From Bacteroidota bacterium (lineage in GTDB: Bacteria > Bacteroidota > Bacteroidia > Palsa-965), in assembly GCA_016194975.1 (NCBI GenBank), contig JACQAM010000023.1, positions 186,001 through 250,000 of the forward strand: a DNA stretch of 64,000 bases, given 5' to 3'. The position numbers were made by a program, and so were the translations under genes. This document shows, piece after piece, positions 16,275 to 25,048 of this stretch (within the stretch, counting starts at the first letter, position 1; each line of letters opens with the position of its first letter). Below the pieces are notes generated by a model. The model was not told the DNA's origin, did no database searches, and saw nothing but the letters and a program-made list of their open reading frames with translations.

Positions 16275-17357
16275 TTATTTGCATTCACTGATGAAAGCAG
16301 TCGCGTCGGTATTCCCGAGTGCAGAAGCTTTCCGGAAATCCTTGCACGCATCCTGCATATTCTGCATATCGCGTTCAATGAGGCCACGACGATAATAAGC
16401 TTCAGGATCGGAAGTACGGAGAGAGATGGCCTGTCCATAATCGTAAATAGCCGATGTCATTTTATTCGTGCGTTCGCAACACTGCGCGCGCGCCATAAAC
16501 GCATCATAATTCGATGGCGAAATATTGATGGCTTTCGTGAGGTATTCGAATGCGTGATCAAAATCATCCTGGTTGAAATAATAAAGCCCCATCTGGTAAA
16601 ATCCATCTGCATTATTCGGCGAAGCTTCTGTTGCTTTCGTGAAATCAGCAAGCGCTTTATTTTTATTGTTCAATCCGAGGTAAGCCTGACCTCGCTTGGA
16701 ATAATAGGCCCCTGAATCCGGGCAAAGTGCAATAGCGATATCTAATTGCGCAATGGCTTCATCGAATTTATGAAGTGTAACATCAGAACAACCTTCTTTA
16801 TAATGTTGCATCGCTGAATTCCAGCAGAAATTATCGGTAAAGGCAGTTCTTGCTTTTTCATTTCCAAGTGAAGCTGCTTTGCTCATATCCTCGCAGGCCT
16901 GGTCTTTATTGTCTTTCGTGTTTGTGATAAGCGCACGCTGGTAATAAGCATCAGACATTGTTCCGTCGAGACCGATCGCCACATCAAGATCCGGTTTTGC
17001 ATCTGCTTTTTTTCCGAGACTGATATTTGCCATCGCGCGTCCGAAATAAAGTTTTGCCCAATCAGGATAATTCTTTTTCACTTCATCCTGGTTCGCATTC
17101 ATTTTATCGAACTCTGACATTTTCTCGTAATCCGATTTCAGTTTACAAATACGTTGCGCATCGGCATCGATCTTCGTGATCTCAGTTGTGTAATCTTTGA
17201 CGGCTCCTGCAAAATCTCCTTTATCGCGCTTCATATCACCGTTAGCAGATGGACCGGAATAAACAGGAGTGACTGTTTTAGAGGTTGCTGTTTGCGCCGA
17301 AACAGAAAAAAATACGCCGCAGGAAAGCAAAGTAATTAAGAGGTAATGCTTTAACAT
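16275..17357 (-). CDS. Exported TPR-repeat protein
   Basis: 360 aa. A signal peptide (LLITLLSCGVFFSVSA, cleavage near residue 21) precedes at least six TPR units, recognisable by AYYQRALI, AYYSKRGQAYLGL, GFYQMGLYYF, AFMARAQC and AYYRRGLIE. The final Cys-containing helix ends the protein. It should be periplasmic and act as a protein-binding scaffold; the partner is unknown. The gene is monocistronic, with a -7 box upstream (17379-17386) and a strong terminator. Confidence 0.85.
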   Translation of the reverse strand: MLKHYLLITLLSCGVFFSVSAQTATSKTVTPVYSGPSANGDMKRDKGDFAGAVKDYTTEITKIDADAQRICKLKSDYEKMSEFDKMNANQDEVKKNYPDWAKLYFGRAMANISLGKKADAKPDLDVAIGLDGTMSDAYYQRALITNTKDNKDQACEDMSKAASLGNEKARTAFTDNFCWNSAMQHYKEGCSDVTLHKFDEAIAQLDIAIALCPDSGAYYSKRGQAYLGLNNKNKALADFTKATEASPNNADGFYQMGLYYFNQDDFDHAFEYLTKAINISPSNYDAFMARAQCCERTNKMTSAIYDYGQAISLRTSDPEAYYRRGLIERDMQNMQDACKDFRKASALGNTDATAFISECK

Positions 17358-17378
17358 GTTTTTCTTTTTTTAGTCCGA

Positions 17379-17386
17379 CAAAGCTA
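17379..17386 (-). promoter_or_regulatory. -7 box of the TPR gene
   Basis: TAGCTTTG on the minus strand, 21 nt before the start codon, fits TAnnTTTG. No clear -33 element is seen at the expected distance. Confidence 0.45.
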
Positions 17387-17450
17387 TTGAAATTCGCTCA
17401 TACAGTAACGATTTTCATAGTGGATAATAGTAACAATCGTGCCAGAAAAA

Positions 17451-17506
17451 TCATTGGCCATTGGTCATTTGTGTCTTGCTTAAATATTTTCCCAATGACT
17501 ATTGAC
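17451..17506. repeat. Short ATTGG/CAATGAC word repeats after recF
   Basis: TCATTGGCCATTGGTCATTT (17451-17470) and CCCAATGACTATTGAC (17491-17506) are made of overlapping 7-nt words (ATTGGTC, TCATTGG and complements). Similar words follow the aldo/keto reductase gene at 23805-23864. Confidence 0.45.
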
Positions 17507-18602
17507 TTACAATCCTTCCCTCCTCCACCCTGAACATTTTATAGGGCAATTTTTTTGCTTTGAAAAGTTCATCCATTCTTCCGGCTCCGGTATCCGTTAC
17601 AAATAGCTGTCCGAATGAATTTCCGCAAACAGTTTCCATCAGCCGCGTTACGCGTTCTTCATCCAGTTTATCATGCACATCATCAAGCAACAACATTGGT
17701 TTTTTTCCCGACGCGCGATCGAGAAAAACATATTCCGCAAGTTTAAGCGCAATAAGAAAAGTTTTCTGTTGCCCCTGTGATCCGCTGCGTTTGAGCGAAT
17801 GTCCGGCAATGATAAAATCAAGATCGTCCTTATGAATTCCGGATGTGGTGTAACCCAGAACAACATCTCTTGATATATTTTTTTTGAGGAGATCAGCGAT
17901 CGATGTTTCATGCATTTTCGACTCGTAAATAAGTTCCACCTGCTCCGCATCACCACTCAGTTTTGAATAATTCGAAGAGAAAAAAGGAAGTAATTCACGG
18001 ATAAAAGCTTTGCGTGAATTATAAATAGGCGTTCCATTATGATCGAGCTGAAGATCGAGTATTTCAAGTGTGCCATCGTCCTGTTGTTCGCCTTCCGACA
18101 TTTTTTTGAGCAAAGCATTCCGCTGAGAAAGAACGCGATTATAGGCAATGAGATGTTCGAGATAATTCCTGTTGAACTGCGAGATCACCGTATCCATGAA
18201 TCTGCGCCGCTCTTCACTTCCACCGGTAATGAGCACGCTGTCGAGCGGAGAAACCACCACAAGCGGAAATGAACCGATGTGATCTGAAAGGCGATCGTAA
18301 TCGACACCGTTCTTCTTGAATATTTTCCGTTGCCCTTTTCTCACGGAACAGAGAATAGAATCTTCCTGTCCTGAAGAATTGAATTTTCCCTGCACCACGA
18401 ACATGGGCTGGTCGAAACGGATGTTCTGGCTGTCGACCGGGTTCAGAAAACTTTTACAAAGCGAGAGATAATGAATAACGTCGAGCAGATTAGTTTTACC
18501 ACTTCCGTTGAGCCCTGTAAAGCAATTGATGCGCTCGGAAAAGTCGGCAGCAACTTCTTCGTAATTCCTGAAATTGACAATGGAGATGGTGCTGAGGTAC
18601 AT
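17499..18602 (-). CDS. recF: DNA replication and repair protein RecF
   Basis: 367 aa from MYLSTISIVNFRNYEEV, the standard RecF N-terminus. Walker A is GLNGSGKTNLLD, the signature motif is the GSQGQQKTFLIALKLAE segment, and Walker B is MLLLDDVHDKLDE. RecF is an SMC-like ATPase that helps RecO/RecR load RecA at gaps. The open frame runs about 118 codons further upstream, but that extension overlaps the divergent promoter region and lacks homology, so it is excluded. The gene diverges from the TPR gene at 18714, sharing a 111-bp gap. Confidence 0.95.
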   Translation of the reverse strand: MYLSTISIVNFRNYEEVAADFSERINCFTGLNGSGKTNLLDVIHYLSLCKSFLNPVDSQNIRFDQPMFVVQGKFNSSGQEDSILCSVRKGQRKIFKKNGVDYDRLSDHIGSFPLVVVSPLDSVLITGGSEERRRFMDTVISQFNRNYLEHLIAYNRVLSQRNALLKKMSEGEQQDDGTLEILDLQLDHNGTPIYNSRKAFIRELLPFFSSNYSKLSGDAEQVELIYESKMHETSIADLLKKNISRDVVLGYTTSGIHKDDLDFIIAGHSLKRSGSQGQQKTFLIALKLAEYVFLDRASGKKPMLLLDDVHDKLDEERVTRLMETVCGNSFGQLFVTDTGAGRMDELFKAKKLPYKMFRVEEGRIVSQ

Positions 18603-18674
18603 TTTATTGAAAACTGAGTTCAGGACAAAATTGCCAAAAAGACCAATGAAGTGACACATAGTGGAAAAAAAGAT

Positions 18675-18682
18675 TAATTTTG
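18675..18682 (+). promoter_or_regulatory. -7 box of the membrane TPR gene
   Basis: TAATTTTG fits TAnnTTTG and lies 31 nt before the ATG at 18714. No well-placed -33 element is clear. Confidence 0.45.
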
Positions 18683-18713
18683 CCTCCCAATCAGTAAAAC
18701 AGTACGGCAAATC

Positions 18714-19394
18714 ATGGCCAAAGAAACTAAAGGACAGACCGTTATTGACATCGAAGGAACCTTCGACAAGACGCAGCAGTATATTGAACAGAACCGCAAA
18801 AGTTTGTTGTTTATTGTGGGCGGAGTTGTATTGCTCGTGGGCATTTATTTCGGGTGGAAACTTTTTTACCTGAAACCTAAAAATGAACAGGCATCTGCTA
18901 AAATGTACAAGGCGGAAATGTATTTCGCGAAAGATTCTTTCAATCTTGCCATTCACGGACGTGGTGATACGCTCGGTTTTGCCGATATCGTCGATCAGTA
19001 TGGAATGACCGCTTCAGGAAATATAGCACGTTACTATCTCGGCGTTTGCTATATGAGAACAAACCAGTTCGATAAAGCAATTGAAACACTTCAGGATTTC
19101 AGTTCAGATGATATGTTCGTTAGCAGTATGGCTCTTGGATTGCTCGGCGATGCCTACTCGGAGAAAAAAAATACGGATCAGGCAATTGATTATTACCTGA
19201 AAGCAGCAAAAAACAATCCCAACAAAATGACCTCTCCTGTTTATCTCAAAAAAGCTGCATTTGCTTATGAGGACAAAGGAAATAAAGCAGAAGCGATCAA
19301 ATTGTATGAGCAGATCAAAACTGATTTTCCGGAGTCACAGGAAGCAGGTAACGTGGATAAGTACATTGCCAGAGATGGTGGTGAAATAAAATAA
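18714..19394 (+). CDS. Membrane-anchored TPR protein (YfgM-like)
   Basis: 226 aa. A short cytoplasmic N-terminus (with DIEGTFDKTQQYIEQNR) leads into one TM helix at about 31-52 (LLFIVGGVVLLVGIYFGW). Three to four TPR units follow (YYLGVCYMRTNQFDKAIETL, LGLLGDAYSEKKNTDQAIDY, AFAYEDKGNKAEAIKLYEQI). This matches the Bacteroidota YfgM/tetratricopeptide family. In E. coli, YfgM works with the SecYEG-PpiD chaperone site; a like role here is inference. A hairpin terminator follows. Confidence 0.85.
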   Translation: MAKETKGQTVIDIEGTFDKTQQYIEQNRKSLLFIVGGVVLLVGIYFGWKLFYLKPKNEQASAKMYKAEMYFAKDSFNLAIHGRGDTLGFADIVDQYGMTASGNIARYYLGVCYMRTNQFDKAIETLQDFSSDDMFVSSMALGLLGDAYSEKKNTDQAIDYYLKAAKNNPNKMTSPVYLKKAAFAYEDKGNKAEAIKLYEQIKTDFPESQEAGNVDKYIARDGGEIK

Positions 19395-19413
19395 AGAGTT
19401 CGATCACGAACAG

Positions 19414-19445
19414 ATCCTGCTCTTACGGGGCAGGATTTTTAGTTT
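19414..19445 (+). terminator. Hairpin terminator just before ribH
   Basis: ATCCTGC (19414-19420) pairs with GCAGGAT (19430-19436), followed by TTTTTAGTTT. It ends 6 nt before the ribH ATG at 19452, so it either ends the upstream transcript or acts as an attenuator-like leader for ribH. Confidence 0.75.
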
Positions 19446-19451
19446 AATGAA

Positions 19452-19928
19452 ATGGCTTCTTCACTGAAAAATCTTTCCCACTTCGATCCGGAAAAAATTC
19501 CTTCCGGCAAAGGAAGATCATTCCTGCTCATTGTGGCGGAATGGAACAGCCATGTTACTTTCGAAATGAGAGATGCAGCCATTGCAACGCTGAAGAAGCA
19601 TGGTGCAGATGAAAAAAAAATGGAAGTGATCGCTGTTCCAGGAACATTTGAACTCACATTTGTTGCGGCGAAAAAACTGAATAAAAAATATGACGCGATC
19701 ATTTGTATCGGTTGTGTTGTGAAAGGTGAAACACCCCATTTCGATTACATCTGCCAGGGAGTTGCAAGCGGCTTGAGCGCTTTGAATGCAATAGGAAAGA
19801 TTCCTGTGATCTTCGGTGTACTCACGACAGATACAATGCAACAGGCGATCGATCGCGCGGGTGGTAAGCACGGAAATAAAGGAGTTGAAGCAGCGGTAAC
19901 AGCATTAAAAATGATCGCTGTCAAATGA
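19452..19928 (+). CDS. ribH: 6,7-dimethyl-8-ribityllumazine synthase
   Basis: 158 aa. The family motifs are present: VAEWNSHVT (aromatic stacking residue), VPGTFELTF, GCVVKGETPHFDYI with the catalytic His, and IPVIFGVLTTDTMQQAIDRAGG. The enzyme joins 5-amino-6-ribitylaminouracil and dihydroxybutanone phosphate in riboflavin synthesis, normally as a 60-mer or pentamer. No other rib genes or FMN riboswitch are seen here. Its leader carries a terminator-like hairpin (19414-19445). Low spacing suggests partial read-through from the TPR gene. Confidence 0.96.
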   Translation: MASSLKNLSHFDPEKIPSGKGRSFLLIVAEWNSHVTFEMRDAAIATLKKHGADEKKMEVIAVPGTFELTFVAAKKLNKKYDAIICIGCVVKGETPHFDYICQGVASGLSALNAIGKIPVIFGVLTTDTMQQAIDRAGGKHGNKGVEAAVTALKMIAVK

Positions 19929-19969
19929 GAATAGAACGGATTGATTAACTTCGCGCTCCTCTTTTGAAA

Positions 19970-20069
19970 TTCGTTCTTTAAAAATATTATCGGCCCGCTT
20001 GTACACGCGTTGCGTGACATTCGGGCAAGGGTGTAGCGTCCCGAGTAATCGGGAGTAGCGCATCTGGTT
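19970..20069 (+). pseudogene. Partial copy of tRNA-Pro 5' half and leader, carrying two hairpin insertions
   Basis: The 24 nt at 19970-19993 (TTCGTTCTTTAAAAATATTA then TCGG) recur exactly at 20070-20093, 100 nt later. Between them, GGGTGTAGCG (20030-20039) and GTAGCGCATCTGGTTT match the 5' half of the real tRNA-Pro. In this copy, extra DNA splits the leader from the tRNA part, and TCCCGAGTAATCGGGA (a 6-bp stem with a GTAA loop) replaces the D-loop CAGTTG. The 3' half is absent, so it cannot be a working tRNA. Confidence 0.7.
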
Positions 20070-20090
20070 TTCGTTCTTTAAAAATATTAT

Positions 20091-20163
<73 letters not shown>

Positions 20164-20296
20164 CTTTAGGATGTACGATTTGCGATGTACGATTTACGAT
20201 TTCAAATCGTTTTCGGAATCAGTGGATCGTACATTTTTTTTGTGATCGGCTCAAAAAAAGAGATTATGAAATTTATCATAACCTCTTTGCGGCAAG

Positions 20297-20370
20297 TACC
20301 TCCGTCGTGACTCGAACACGAAACCGTCGGTTTAGAAAACCGATGCTCTATCCAGTTGAGCTACGGAGGC
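20297..20370 (-). tRNA. tRNA-Arg (anticodon TCT)
   Basis: Full cloverleaf, 74 nt on the minus strand. Acceptor GCCTCCG pairs with CGGAGGT (one G-T), D-arm GCTC/GAGC, anticodon stem TCGGT/ACCGA with loop TTTCTAA (TCT), T-arm TCGTG-TTCGAGT-CACGA, discriminator A. CCA is not encoded. Confidence 0.95.
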
Positions 20371-20468
20371 GTTTTATAAGCGAGTGCGAAGTTAAAGTTT
20401 TTGGAAGAAATTGCCCCTGTTTCACTATCACATCAACAGCAGTATTAAGGGCAAACACTCAAACGCCT

Positions 20469-21098
20469 TCAACCATTCGCTTTATAATAAGCGCAACATT
20501 TATTCACCACACATTCTCCACAATTCGGATTCGTTGGACGGCATGTTTCTCTTCCGAGAAAAGAGATTGCCATTCCTATTTCTCCCCAATCTTTTTCAGG
20601 AATGACATCCATTATTTGTTTTTCAATTTTTTTCGGATCGGTGCCGCTTGCAATTCCTATTCGCGGTGCAACGCGCAATACATGAAGATCAACAATAATT
20701 CCCTCAGCTTTCACTCCGGATTCACGCATAATCACGTTGGCCGATTTTCTTCCTATTCCCGGGAGCGCTGTTAATTCTTCCATCGTCAACGGAATTTTTT
20801 TGTCGTCTTTTACTTTTTGTGCGATCTGCAATAACCATTTTGTTTTATTTCCGAAGTTGCGCACTTTGCTGATGAAGGGAAACAAAGCGCTCTCATCAGC
20901 GCGCGCGAGTGAAGCCATATCCGGAAACGCCTTGAACAAAGGAGGAGCAACCTGGTTGATATGTTTATCGGAATCCTGCGCCGATAAAACAACCATCACC
21001 ACCAACTGGTAAAGATTTTTATATTCGAGAGGATGTGCTTTCCCTTTGTATTTTTTCAGCAAAGGTTTCATCGTATTGTTCCAATCGGTTTTTGGCAT
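20469..21098 (-). CDS. nth: Endonuclease III (DNA glycosylase/AP lyase)
   Basis: 209 aa. The helix-hairpin-helix LPGIGRKSANVI carries the catalytic Lys, and VDLHVLRVAPRIG carries the catalytic Asp. The C-terminal 4Fe-4S ligands are visible as CRPTNPNCGECVVNKCC. In place of the common VDTHV there is VDLHV, a normal variant in this phylum. The enzyme excises oxidised pyrimidines in base excision repair. The gene ends 98 nt after the tRNA-Arg gene and stands alone. Confidence 0.94.
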   Translation of the reverse strand: MPKTDWNNTMKPLLKKYKGKAHPLEYKNLYQLVVMVVLSAQDSDKHINQVAPPLFKAFPDMASLARADESALFPFISKVRNFGNKTKWLLQIAQKVKDDKKIPLTMEELTALPGIGRKSANVIMRESGVKAEGIIVDLHVLRVAPRIGIASGTDPKKIEKQIMDVIPEKDWGEIGMAISFLGRETCRPTNPNCGECVVNKCCAYYKANG

Positions 21099-21178
21099 TG
21101 GATTTTATTTTAAAAAATTATTGCAGACGCAAGTTATTACATCAAATCGTAAATTGTACTTCGTAAATAGAAAATCCT

Positions 21179-21490
21179 ATGTTCGCACAAACTCCTCCTC
21201 CTCCCTACTACGCTGTTGTCTTCACGTCAACACTCAACGAAGATCATTCGGGTTATTCCGAAATGGCGCAACGTATGGAAGAACTTGCAAAAACGCAAGC
21301 GGGATTTCTGGGAATTGAAAGTGCAAAAGAAGAAATTGGAATTACTGTTTCTTATTGGAAAGATACCGAAGCAATAAAAAACTGGAAACAGAATTCAGAA
21401 CATCTCTTCGCGCAGAAAATGGGGAGAGAGAAATGGTATGCGTCTTTTAAACTGAGAATTGCAAAAGTGGAGCGGGATTATGGGATGTAA
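21179..21490 (+). CDS. Antibiotic biosynthesis monooxygenase (ABM) domain protein
   Basis: 103 aa. It has the dimeric alpha-beta ferredoxin-like ABM pattern: YYAVVFTSTL first strand, MAQRMEELAKTQAGFLGIES helix-strand, VSYWKDTEAIKNWKQNSEH, and the closing YASFKLRIAKVER strand. Bacteroidota and Bacillus YqjZ-type homologues match this layout. Members act on quinones, heme or small aromatics, or have no known substrate. It diverges from nth with an 80-bp gap holding no clear promoter. Confidence 0.85.
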   Translation: MFAQTPPPPYYAVVFTSTLNEDHSGYSEMAQRMEELAKTQAGFLGIESAKEEIGITVSYWKDTEAIKNWKQNSEHLFAQKMGREKWYASFKLRIAKVERDYGM

Positions 21491-21590
21491 TGTGCTAAGC
21501 GGGGAATGAAGTGCGAATCCTTGCGAATATGCGAAGTGCGAATATGCAGATTTGCGAAAGTTGAAAATAGATTTTGGGATGTAATGTGCT
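21483..21590. repeat. Direct repeats between the ABM and BNR genes
   Basis: GGGATGTAATGTGCT occurs at 21482-21496 (overlapping the ABM stop) and again at about 21576-21590. Between them TGCGAATATGC words recur. No gene is visible here. Confidence 0.5.
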
Positions 21591-21616
21591 TATTAATGAT
21601 AGGATGATGTGTTTAT

Positions 21617-22675
21617 TCAAATATCAATATGACTATTAAAAACCAGGGCACCTTTTATGAATTTACCTTCTTTCGATCCAACAAGAAAAATGTCGATCTG
21701 CTGATTCTCTACCGTAACATAATGATAAATGGCATGTACGGTATTTGAACTTTTAGCTATCGTAAGATCCTCCCAATGAACTCCTCCATCTTTTGAATAT
21801 TCCATTCCTGAAGTTCCCGTTACGATAAGATCATGATCACTTGCATACACCACACATGAACGATAACCTTTCGGGGAAACAGCCGGGCGCACCCACGTTC
21901 TGCCTCCGTCACTGGTCAGAAAACAATTCTTCCCCTGACATGTATCACACAAATAATCTCCACCCACAATTATCCCATGAAGCGTGTCATAAAACGCAAT
22001 GGAGAAAATTCCCTGCGAAGGTTTTCCTTGTAGGATCGGCGTTTCAAAAACTTCCCAATGATGTCCGTAATCACGCGAATGCCAGAGGCGGGAAACAGAT
22101 CCGCCGGTGGCAATAAATATTTGTCCGTTGGGCAATGTGCGAATTGTTGTTCCACTTGCGGCGAAACTTGCTTCTCCATTTTGTAATTGCGGACGCTCAT
22201 CCAACGGAATTTCTTTCCAGGTTTTTCCCCCGTCGAATGTTTCAGACAAATACATTCTTCCGTTAACAGGATCCCCGAAAATTATTCCGTGATCCTTGTC
22301 CCAGAAATCCACTCCGTCAAAAAACATTGCACTGTCTTTCGATTGGAAAATTGTTGTCCATGTTTTTCCTCCATTCGACGTGCGAAGAATACTTGCGGGA
22401 AATCCTGCATTAGCGATCACACAATTTTTTTTATCGAACGCATAAATACTTCTGAAATCGGAATTCTCAAATCCTTTCACGCGATTCCATTTCCATTTTT
22501 TTCCGCCGTTGTAAGAATTTCCAACCAATCCTTTCTGCCCGCTCATCCAGATCACGTTCTCATTCACGACGGAAAGTCCGCGAAAACCTTTTTTGACAGA
22601 ATCGGCGAGTTGTGCATTCGTTTGTGAAAAACAAAACGCAGGAACGAGTAATAGAAAACAGAACAGGTGTCGCAT
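21617..22675 (-). CDS. Exported BNR/Ycf48-like beta-propeller protein
   Basis: 352 aa from MRHLFCFLLLVPAFCFSQ, a clear signal peptide; a longer frame to 22723 exists. Repeated Asp-box-like words appear: YNGGKKWKW, SNGGKTWTT, FDGGKTWKE, SDGGRTWVR and KDGGVHWED. This is the pattern of Ycf48/photosystem-assembly-like and sialidase-fold propellers found as oxidoreductase-annotated proteins in Bacteroidota. No sialidase catalytic Arg triad could be assigned, so enzymatic activity is doubtful. It should be periplasmic or surface-exposed. Confidence 0.82.
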   Translation of the reverse strand: MRHLFCFLLLVPAFCFSQTNAQLADSVKKGFRGLSVVNENVIWMSGQKGLVGNSYNGGKKWKWNRVKGFENSDFRSIYAFDKKNCVIANAGFPASILRTSNGGKTWTTIFQSKDSAMFFDGVDFWDKDHGIIFGDPVNGRMYLSETFDGGKTWKEIPLDERPQLQNGEASFAASGTTIRTLPNGQIFIATGGSVSRLWHSRDYGHHWEVFETPILQGKPSQGIFSIAFYDTLHGIIVGGDYLCDTCQGKNCFLTSDGGRTWVRPAVSPKGYRSCVVYASDHDLIVTGTSGMEYSKDGGVHWEDLTIAKSSNTVHAIYHYVTVENQQIDIFLVGSKEGKFIKGALVFNSHIDI

Positions 22676-22711
22676 CGATCGGTTGTATCCTTTTAAAGAT
22701 AGAATTTTTGC

Positions 22712-22740
22712 CACAGATTGCACAGATTTTCACAGATTCG
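22712..22740. repeat. Three 10-nt CACAGATT repeats
   Basis: CACAGATTG, CACAGATTTT and CACAGATTCG follow one another at 22712, 22721 and 22731 in the gap before the aldo/keto reductase gene. GTCCCAAGTC words follow at about 22793-22810. Confidence 0.55.
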
Positions 22741-22816
22741 GTTCAAGAGATTAAACGTGAATTCTTTTTCGCGATTTTTCTCATGTCCCAAGTCTCACAT
22801 CCCAAGTCCCTTTTGG

Positions 22817-22824
22817 TAACTTTG
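22817..22824 (+). promoter_or_regulatory. -7 box of the aldo/keto reductase gene
   Basis: TAACTTTG fits TAnnTTTG and lies 18 nt before the ATG at 22843. Confidence 0.5.
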
Positions 22825-22842
22825 TTACTTAAATAAAGGAAA

Positions 22843-23799
22843 ATGGAATATCGTAGACTTGGCAAAAGCGGATTACAGGTAAGTGCCCTTTCCTTCGGAT
22901 CGTGGGTGACATTCGGTTCGCAGATCGGCGATGACGTGGCAGAAAAATGTATGAAACTCGCTTACGACAGCGGGGTGAACTTTTTCGATAATGCAGAAGC
23001 TTATGCAGGTGGAAAATCGGAAGCGGTGATGGGAAATATTCTAAAAAAAATGAACTGGGAAAGAAGTTCGTTCGTTGTTTCCACAAAAGTTTTCTGGGGC
23101 GGAAAGAAACCGAATCAATCGGGTTTATCACGCAAACATATTTTCGATGCCTGTCATAATGGATTGGAAAGATTGCAGGTTGATTATCTCGATCTGTATT
23201 TCTGTCATCGCCCCGATCCGGAAACACCAATAGAGGAAACGGTTCGGGCTATGAGCGATTTAATTTCGCAGGGAAAAGTTCTGTATTGGGGAACCTCAGA
23301 ATGGAACGCCGACCAGTTGCAGGAAGCATACAGGGTTGCGTTACAACACAACCTTCACGCGCCAACGATGGAACAGCCGCAGTATAATCTTTTCGAGCGG
23401 AAAAAAATAGAAACAGATTACCTGCCGCTTTTCCGCGAGTACGAGATGGGGACCACCATCTGGTCACCGACCGCTTCAGGATTACTCACCGGAAAATACG
23501 ACAACGGATTACTTCCCGACACGCGCATTGATCGCCCGGGCATGGAATGGCTGAAGGAAAAAATTACAAATGACAAACTGCAAAAAGCGAAAATGTTTTC
23601 GGCATTCGCAAAAGAACTCGGAACATCCCCTGCGAAACTTTCCATTGCATGGTGCCTGAAAAATCCGAATGTGAGTACGGCAATTCTCGGCGCGTCGAAA
23701 GTGGAACAGCTGGAGGAGAATTTAAAAGCGCTGGATGTCATTCAACTTCTCCCCGATGATGTGATGCGGAAGATTGATAAGCTATTTGCAGAAAAATGA
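22843..23799 (+). CDS. Aldo/keto reductase (potassium-channel beta-subunit-like)
   Basis: 318 aa, TIM-barrel NADPH-dependent reductase. The catalytic tetrad is visible: Asp and Tyr in FDNAEAYAGGKSE, Lys in VVSTKVFWGG, His in LYFCHRPD. The C-terminal NADPH-binding stretch includes STAILGASKVEQLEENL. The start motif MEYRRLGKSGLQVS and length match the AKR6-like/YghZ group. The natural substrate is unknown. It has its own -7 box and stands alone. Confidence 0.93.
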   Translation: MEYRRLGKSGLQVSALSFGSWVTFGSQIGDDVAEKCMKLAYDSGVNFFDNAEAYAGGKSEAVMGNILKKMNWERSSFVVSTKVFWGGKKPNQSGLSRKHIFDACHNGLERLQVDYLDLYFCHRPDPETPIEETVRAMSDLISQGKVLYWGTSEWNADQLQEAYRVALQHNLHAPTMEQPQYNLFERKKIETDYLPLFREYEMGTTIWSPTASGLLTGKYDNGLLPDTRIDRPGMEWLKEKITNDKLQKAKMFSAFAKELGTSPAKLSIAWCLKNPNVSTAILGASKVEQLEENLKALDVIQLLPDDVMRKIDKLFAEK

Positions 23800-23804
23800 T
23801 TCAC

Positions 23805-23864
23805 ATTGTCATTGTCAAAGGTCAATGGGAAATCTTTAAAACACATAAACCAATGAGCAATGCC
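23805..23864. repeat. Short ATTGTC/CAATG word repeats after the aldo/keto reductase gene
   Basis: ATTGTCATTGTCAAAGGTCA (from about 23805) and ACCAATGAGCAATGCC (23849-23864) are built from words similar to those at 17451-17506. Confidence 0.4.
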
Positions 23865-25045
23865 TAGTACACCATCGCATACTCCGTCAACAATTTCTCC
23901 AGCCGGGCATCGTGAGTTGTGTTAGAGTACAACACTGCTTTTTCAAATTCTTTCATGGCAGCAACGGCATCATCATGCGGCGGTGTATCCTTCATCAGCG
24001 GATTAGAACACCATTTGATCACATCACTCCACGATTCGGTGATGTTGATGGAATTGAGCGTTGCATAATCATTGAAAACTTTTTTCCAGGTCCAGAAACA
24101 CCAGCCGCGGACTCGGTTCGTAGTGTCAGCAAATGTCTTCAGCGTTTTTTCGATCACCGTGTAATTATTCTCACCCCATTCACCGCACCAAACAGGAACA
24201 TCAAGTTTTTCAGAAAGATCTGAAAAGTCGAGCACCTTTGCCGATGGATCTCCGCCCAGCCAGGTGTAAATATGAAAACTGAACATCATATTCTTATCCG
24301 GAAGTTTTTTAAACATGGAAAAATCTTTTGCAAAATCCGATCCTTCAAGAATGCAGAGATGCAACGAGTCGACGCTGCGAATGGCGGCAAGTATCTGCTC
24401 GTACATTTTCACCAGCGAATCTTTCTGGTTCGGTATCGGCTCATTGAGCAGGTCGTAACCGGCAACAATATTATTTTTAGAAAAATGTTCCGCGATCTCT
24501 TTCCATAGCGCACCAGTTTTTATTTTCTCCTGCTGATCTTTCCACAAATCTGGTTTTACAGGATCGGAAATAAAATAAGGCGATTGTCCGCCGGGAGCGC
24601 CATGCATATCGAGAATGGCATACACATGATATTTTCTGCACCAGCCCAGCAGTCGATCAAGAATTTCCCATCCGTAAATTTTTCCATTGATCGGTTCGAA
24701 AATGCGATGATTGAAAGGAATACGAACCACATTCAAACCGAGCAAACTGATACGATGAATATCATCTTCCGTTATGAAATTCCTGTACATGCTCAACCGG
24801 AAAGAATCCGCTTCCGTTTTTCCTGCAATGGTCTCGAAATTTTCGTTCAACGTGGATTCTTTTGTAAATCCTCCGCCCCATATCCATCCTTCCCACAAAA
24901 GCCATCCTCCGAGATTCACCCCATTGAGTTGAAACGCTTTTCCTGTACTATCGCGGATCATGTCACCATCCTGGTAAACGAATTTTCCAGCGAAACTATT
25001 TTTTGCAAGAAGCAAAAGAAAAAAAACTGCAATTGTCTTTTTCAT
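23864..25045 (-). CDS. Glycoside hydrolase family 5 (cellulase/glucanase-like)
   Basis: 393 aa with a signal peptide (VFFLLLLAKNSFA). The GH5 fold is marked by GVNLGGWLLWE, the general acid in GYDLLNEPIP and the nucleophile in PVWCGEWGEN, plus VRIPFNHRIF and LDMHGAPGGQ. Secreted endo-glucanase activity on beta-glucans is likely, but the exact substrate is unknown. There is no sorting domain at the C-terminus, so it should stay periplasmic. It starts 3 nt after the CDF transporter stop and ends a long minus-strand run. Confidence 0.88.
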   Translation of the reverse strand: MKKTIAVFFLLLLAKNSFAGKFVYQDGDMIRDSTGKAFQLNGVNLGGWLLWEGWIWGGGFTKESTLNENFETIAGKTEADSFRLSMYRNFITEDDIHRISLLGLNVVRIPFNHRIFEPINGKIYGWEILDRLLGWCRKYHVYAILDMHGAPGGQSPYFISDPVKPDLWKDQQEKIKTGALWKEIAEHFSKNNIVAGYDLLNEPIPNQKDSLVKMYEQILAAIRSVDSLHLCILEGSDFAKDFSMFKKLPDKNMMFSFHIYTWLGGDPSAKVLDFSDLSEKLDVPVWCGEWGENNYTVIEKTLKTFADTTNRVRGWCFWTWKKVFNDYATLNSINITESWSDVIKWCSNPLMKDTPPHDDAVAAMKEFEKAVLYSNTTHDARLEKLLTEYAMVY

Positions 25046-25048
25046 GAT

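Noticed and set aside
18603-18956. N-terminal extension of RecF by about 118 codons
   Set aside because: RecF starts with MYLSTISIVNFRNY. The extension lies over the divergent gene and its promoter and shows no homology.
20030-20070. A second tRNA-Pro gene
   Set aside because: Only the 5' half is present, with the D-loop replaced by a hairpin; no T-arm or acceptor partner follows.
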